A stretch of 18,176 nucleotides of DNA. Origin: CAZQAA01 sp964591255. Lineage in GTDB: Bacteria > Desulfobacterota > DSM-4660 > Desulfatiglandales > Desulfatiglandaceae. The notes beneath the pieces were generated by a model. It searched no databases, was not told the DNA's origin, and was given only the letters and a program-made list of their open reading frames with translations. The DNA lies in assembly GCA_964591255.1 (NCBI GenBank), contig CAZQAA010000071.1, positions 1 through 18,176 on the forward strand, in the 5' to 3' direction. Numbering within the stretch: the first letter of the stretch is position 1; each line of letters begins with the position of its first letter. Of the stretch, positions 15,744 to 18,176 are shown one piece after another. A program made the translations under genes and the position numbers.

Positions 15744-16580
15744 GTGAACAGGGAGGATTCTCTAAAAAATATTCTGAATCCGGTTTGGATCGCCGGGCGT
15801 ATATGGCGTTATCGGGAACTGATCCGTCAGCTCACATGGCGTGAGGTGATTATGCGATACAAAGGATCGTTTATCGGCCTGGGGTGGGCCTTTATCCAGC
15901 CCCTCTTGATGCTCGCTGTATATACCTTTGTCTTTTCCGTAGTATTTAAGGCACGGTGGGGAGTGCAATCCGGAGAGACGCGGATAACCTTTGCCCTGAC
16001 CCTTTTTATGGGAATTATCACATTTAATCTGTTTGCAGAAATGCTGACCGCGGCGCCGAATCTCATTCTGTCCAGGGTCAATCTGGTCAAGAAGATCGTT
16101 TTTCCTTTGGATGTCCTGCCCTTGGTGCATTTTTTGAGCGTTGTAATAAATTCATTATTCAGCCTGTTTGTTTTGCTTGCAGGAATATTATTGGTGTATG
16201 GTGCTCTCCATTGGACAGCCCTGCTCCTTCCACTTGTATGGCTGCCCATGTGGATGCTCTCTCTGGGTTGCGGCTATTTCCTGGCATCCCTGGGAGTCTT
16301 TGTCCGGGATTTCAATGCGGTTGTCCGGGTCATTACCACGATGTTTTTTTTTCTGACACCTATTTTTTATCCCATCAGTGCCGTTCCGCCAAGGCTCCAA
16401 GTCATTATAAAGTGCAACCCCATCGCGATTTTTGTGGAAAACGCCCGCAGGGTTGTGGTCTGGGGACTGATTCCGGCATGGTGGTGGCTTCTGGGAGGAG
16501 GCCTTTTTTCTTTAATTATACTGATATGCGGTTATATATGGTTTATGAAGAGCAAAAAGGCTTTCGGGGATGTAATATAG
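15744..16580 (+). CDS. wzm: ABC-2 type polysaccharide export permease
   Basis: 278 residues starting at GTG 15744 with AAGGA at 15730-15734. The N-terminal 'LIRQLTWREVIMRYKGSFIGLGWAFIQPLLMLAVYTFVFSVVF' is characteristic of Wzm/KpsM/TagG permeases; about six membrane helices follow, with the conserved 'FFLTPIFYPISAVPP' and 'NPIAIFVENARR' segments. It forms the inner-membrane channel that moves a finished lipid-linked or diglyceride-linked glycan to the periplasm, together with the ATPase encoded next. Complete in length for the family. Gene symbol is by family, not by orthology. Confidence 0.92.
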   Translation: MNREDSLKNILNPVWIAGRIWRYRELIRQLTWREVIMRYKGSFIGLGWAFIQPLLMLAVYTFVFSVVFKARWGVQSGETRITFALTLFMGIITFNLFAEMLTAAPNLILSRVNLVKKIVFPLDVLPLVHFLSVVINSLFSLFVLLAGILLVYGALHWTALLLPLVWLPMWMLSLGCGYFLASLGVFVRDFNAVVRVITTMFFFLTPIFYPISAVPPRLQVIIKCNPIAIFVENARRVVVWGLIPAWWWLLGGGLFSLIILICGYIWFMKSKKAFGDVI

Positions 16581-16680
16581 GGTCTATGAGTATGAATGAA
16601 CTATTCTGTTTCCGGCTGGCCACTATATAACAAAGGGGCAGAGGATAAAGAAAGTTATTTTATGACTGCTACTTAATATA

Positions 16681-17967
16681 ATGGATAATAATATTGTAAT
16701 AAATGCCCAAAACCTGGGAAAGTGCTACCAGATTTATGCCAGACCGGTGGATCGTCTCAAGCAGTCTTTGTGGCGCCATAAGAAAAAATTCTACCGCGAA
16801 TTCTGGGCACTTCGGGATATCACCTTGCAAGTGAAGCAGGGGGAAACTCTGGGGATAATAGGCTCTAACGGAAGCGGCAAGACAACACTTTTGCAGATGA
16901 TTTGCGGTACCCTATGGCCAACGGTGGGCCATGTCTCTGTCAGGGGACGGATTGCGGCGCTTTTGGAACTGGGCGCCGGGTTTAATCCCGAGTTTACGGG
17001 ACGGGAAAATGTCTATATGAATGCCGCTGTCATGGGGCTCAACCGGAAAGAGATAGACAGCCGGTTTGATGATATCGCTGAATTCGCAGACATAGGACAG
17101 TTTATGGAACAACCGGTAAAGGTGTATTCCAGCGGCATGTACCTGCGGCTGGCCTTTGCCACGGCTGTCCATGTGTCGCCGGACATCCTGGTGGTTGATG
17201 AGGCACTGGCCGTGGGGGACACCCGTTTTCAACAGAAGTGTATTTCAAAGATCCGGGAATTCTGCGAGAGAGGAACCGTGCTGTTTGTCACCCACAACAG
17301 TAGTGTGGTGACCGAATTATGCAGCCGTGCGGTTTGGATAGAAAAGGGGCAGGTCCAGATGGATGACAAGCCCAAGATGGTGGTGGAAAGGTATCTTCAA
17401 TTTATGTATGAGGGGGAAAATACCCTTTCATCAAAAACTGAGACGGTTGAGGAGAAGAATGAGGACACCCAGGTGGATACATCCGGCTTTGTCCTTGTGG
17501 ATGAACATGTCCGGCAGTTTGGAAACCGGCGGGCAGTCATAGAAGGTGTAAAACTGGTTTCCGGAGGGCAGACAAACAGTATGATCTATACAGACATGTC
17601 CTGTGATATATTGATTCTTCTGCGTTGCCACGAGAAGATCCAACAGCCTATTATAGGATTCATTGTCAAGGACCGGCTTGGTAGAAATATATTGTCCGAC
17701 AATACCTCTCTTATATCAGACAGTAATCTTCCTCCCTTTGGAGAAAACCGGGGATATCTGGTTACTTTTTCAATAAAATCATGGCCGAATTTGATGGAAG
17801 ACGACTATTCCTTGAGTATTGCCGTTGCCGATGGCCTTGTAAAGGAACATGAACAGTGCCATTTTATCCACGATATAATAGTATTCAGGAGTATCCCCGC
17901 AAGAAAATCGATGGCCCTTATCTCTGTCCCAGATACTACGGTATCATATGCCCCAATAGGATATTAA
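16681..17967 (+). CDS. wzt: ABC transporter ATPase for polysaccharide export with C-terminal glycan-recognition domain
   Basis: 428 residues. ATPase domain about 5-235: Walker A 'GSNGSGKTT' (61-69), signature 'YSSGM' (149-153), Walker B 'ILVVDEAL' with Asp173 and Glu174, and the H-loop 'FVTHNSS' with His205. Residues about 265-428 form a Wzt-type C-terminal domain ('VIEGVKLVSGG', 'IIGFIVKDRLGRNILSDNT', 'YSLSIAVADG'), which in the E. coli O8/O9a systems recognises the modified end of the O-polysaccharide. Its presence suggests the exported chain carries a terminal cap; the methyltransferase upstream is a candidate for making it. The ATG at 16681 lacks a clear ribosome site and is 100 bases from the permease stop; that gap shows no gene or terminator. 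Confidence 0.92.
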   Translation: MDNNIVINAQNLGKCYQIYARPVDRLKQSLWRHKKKFYREFWALRDITLQVKQGETLGIIGSNGSGKTTLLQMICGTLWPTVGHVSVRGRIAALLELGAGFNPEFTGRENVYMNAAVMGLNRKEIDSRFDDIAEFADIGQFMEQPVKVYSSGMYLRLAFATAVHVSPDILVVDEALAVGDTRFQQKCISKIREFCERGTVLFVTHNSSVVTELCSRAVWIEKGQVQMDDKPKMVVERYLQFMYEGENTLSSKTETVEEKNEDTQVDTSGFVLVDEHVRQFGNRRAVIEGVKLVSGGQTNSMIYTDMSCDILILLRCHEKIQQPIIGFIVKDRLGRNILSDNTSLISDSNLPPFGENRGYLVTFSIKSWPNLMEDDYSLSIAVADGLVKEHEQCHFIHDIIVFRSIPARKSMALISVPDTTVSYAPIGY

Positions 17968-17968
17968 A

Positions 17969-18004
17969 ATGCATCAAAGTTCTTTTGAACAGAGGCTCAT
18001 ATAA
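17969..18004 (+). other. 11-codon ORF with ribosome site after wzt, possible gene remnant
   Basis: AGGA at 17958-17961 precedes an ATG at 17969 by seven bases; the frame reads MHQSSFEQRLI then TAA. The opening resembles the N-terminus of SAM methyltransferases that often follow Wzt genes (MH.SSFE...), but the frame closes at once and the following bases do not continue such a protein in any frame. It could be a decayed gene start or chance. Confidence 0.2.
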
Positions 18005-18176
18005 GCCTATTTTTAATGAGAAGACATGGAGTTTCAGGGTCTGGAGCTTATAAGAGTGATGTGGTTTAATTTTAACGGACACCGTGTTAAGATCAATTAA
18101 AAAGAATAGAATAAAAGAAAATTCAATGGATTTTAATTATAGATATTCAAAATTCAATTTCATTATTAAAGCATTG
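18005..18176. other. AT-rich 3' edge, no gene seen
   Basis: Strongly AT-rich with poly-A/T runs. The only local structure is a short inverted repeat ACGG-ACA-CCGT at 18079-18089. It probably carries promoter sequence for a gene beyond the window. Confidence 0.35.

Noticed and set aside
16677..16682. Perfect TATAAT before wzt
   Set aside because: It overlaps the ATG at 16681 and has no -35 sequence at proper spacing.
18070..18095. Inverted repeat around ACGGACACCGT as an insertion-sequence end
   Set aside because: Arms are only four bases, no second end or transposase is visible, and no target duplication can be seen.
1..18176. CRISPR arrays, tRNA or rRNA genes
   Set aside because: No regularly spaced direct repeats and no cloverleaf or rRNA-like sequence were noticed on either strand.

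Overview
The window looks like a chromosomal segment of a Gram-negative anaerobe, most plausibly a sulfate reducer or relative in the Desulfobacterota (former Deltaproteobacteria). This is inferred from gene style: many Sec-exported proteins, a lipoprotein, Wzm/Wzt polysaccharide export, moderate GC content and a likely selenoprotein. There is no rRNA, tRNA or marker gene to fix the taxon.

Left half (about 1-9500, all on +): secreted or envelope proteins. In order: the 3' part of a CAP-domain protein with a Cna-B/SdrD-type C-terminal domain; a cysteine-rich secreted protein followed by a hairpin terminator; a small exported protein translationally coupled (ATGA overlap) to an 811-residue transglutaminase-elicitor-like protein with a PPC-type domain and repeated beta modules; a UshA/metallophosphatase-like exported protein interrupted by an in-frame UGA with an excellent bacterial SECIS hairpin, so probably a selenoprotein; a small lipoprotein; and a large surface protein whose frame is also broken by one UGA, again followed by a hairpin at SECIS distance. 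A module of about 100 residues recurs in three of these proteins (once in the Cys-rich protein, three to four times in the elicitor-like protein, four times in the last one). A strong hairpin at 9512-9543 closes the block.

Right half (about 9600-18000): a cell-surface polysaccharide locus. A sulfotransferase lies on the minus strand. After a 450-bp AT-rich intergenic region, a + strand run follows: CmcI-type methyltransferase, NAD-dependent sugar epimerase/dehydratase, acyltransferase-3 with an extra C-terminal domain, a second sulfotransferase with its own N-terminal domain, and the ABC-2 permease (Wzm) and ATPase (Wzt with C-terminal glycan-binding domain). Together these suggest a glycan that is methylated, acylated and sulfated and leaves the cell by the ABC-dependent O-antigen/capsule route. 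The last 200 bp hold no convincing gene.

The most interesting signals are the two in-frame UGA codons. The first (5949-5951) is well supported as selenocysteine by the protein family context and by a SECIS hairpin with a GGUCU-type loop 18 nt downstream. It sits in a protein that appears to have lost the usual metal-binding residues of its fold. The second (7869-7871) is ambiguous between selenocysteine and a nonsense mutation.
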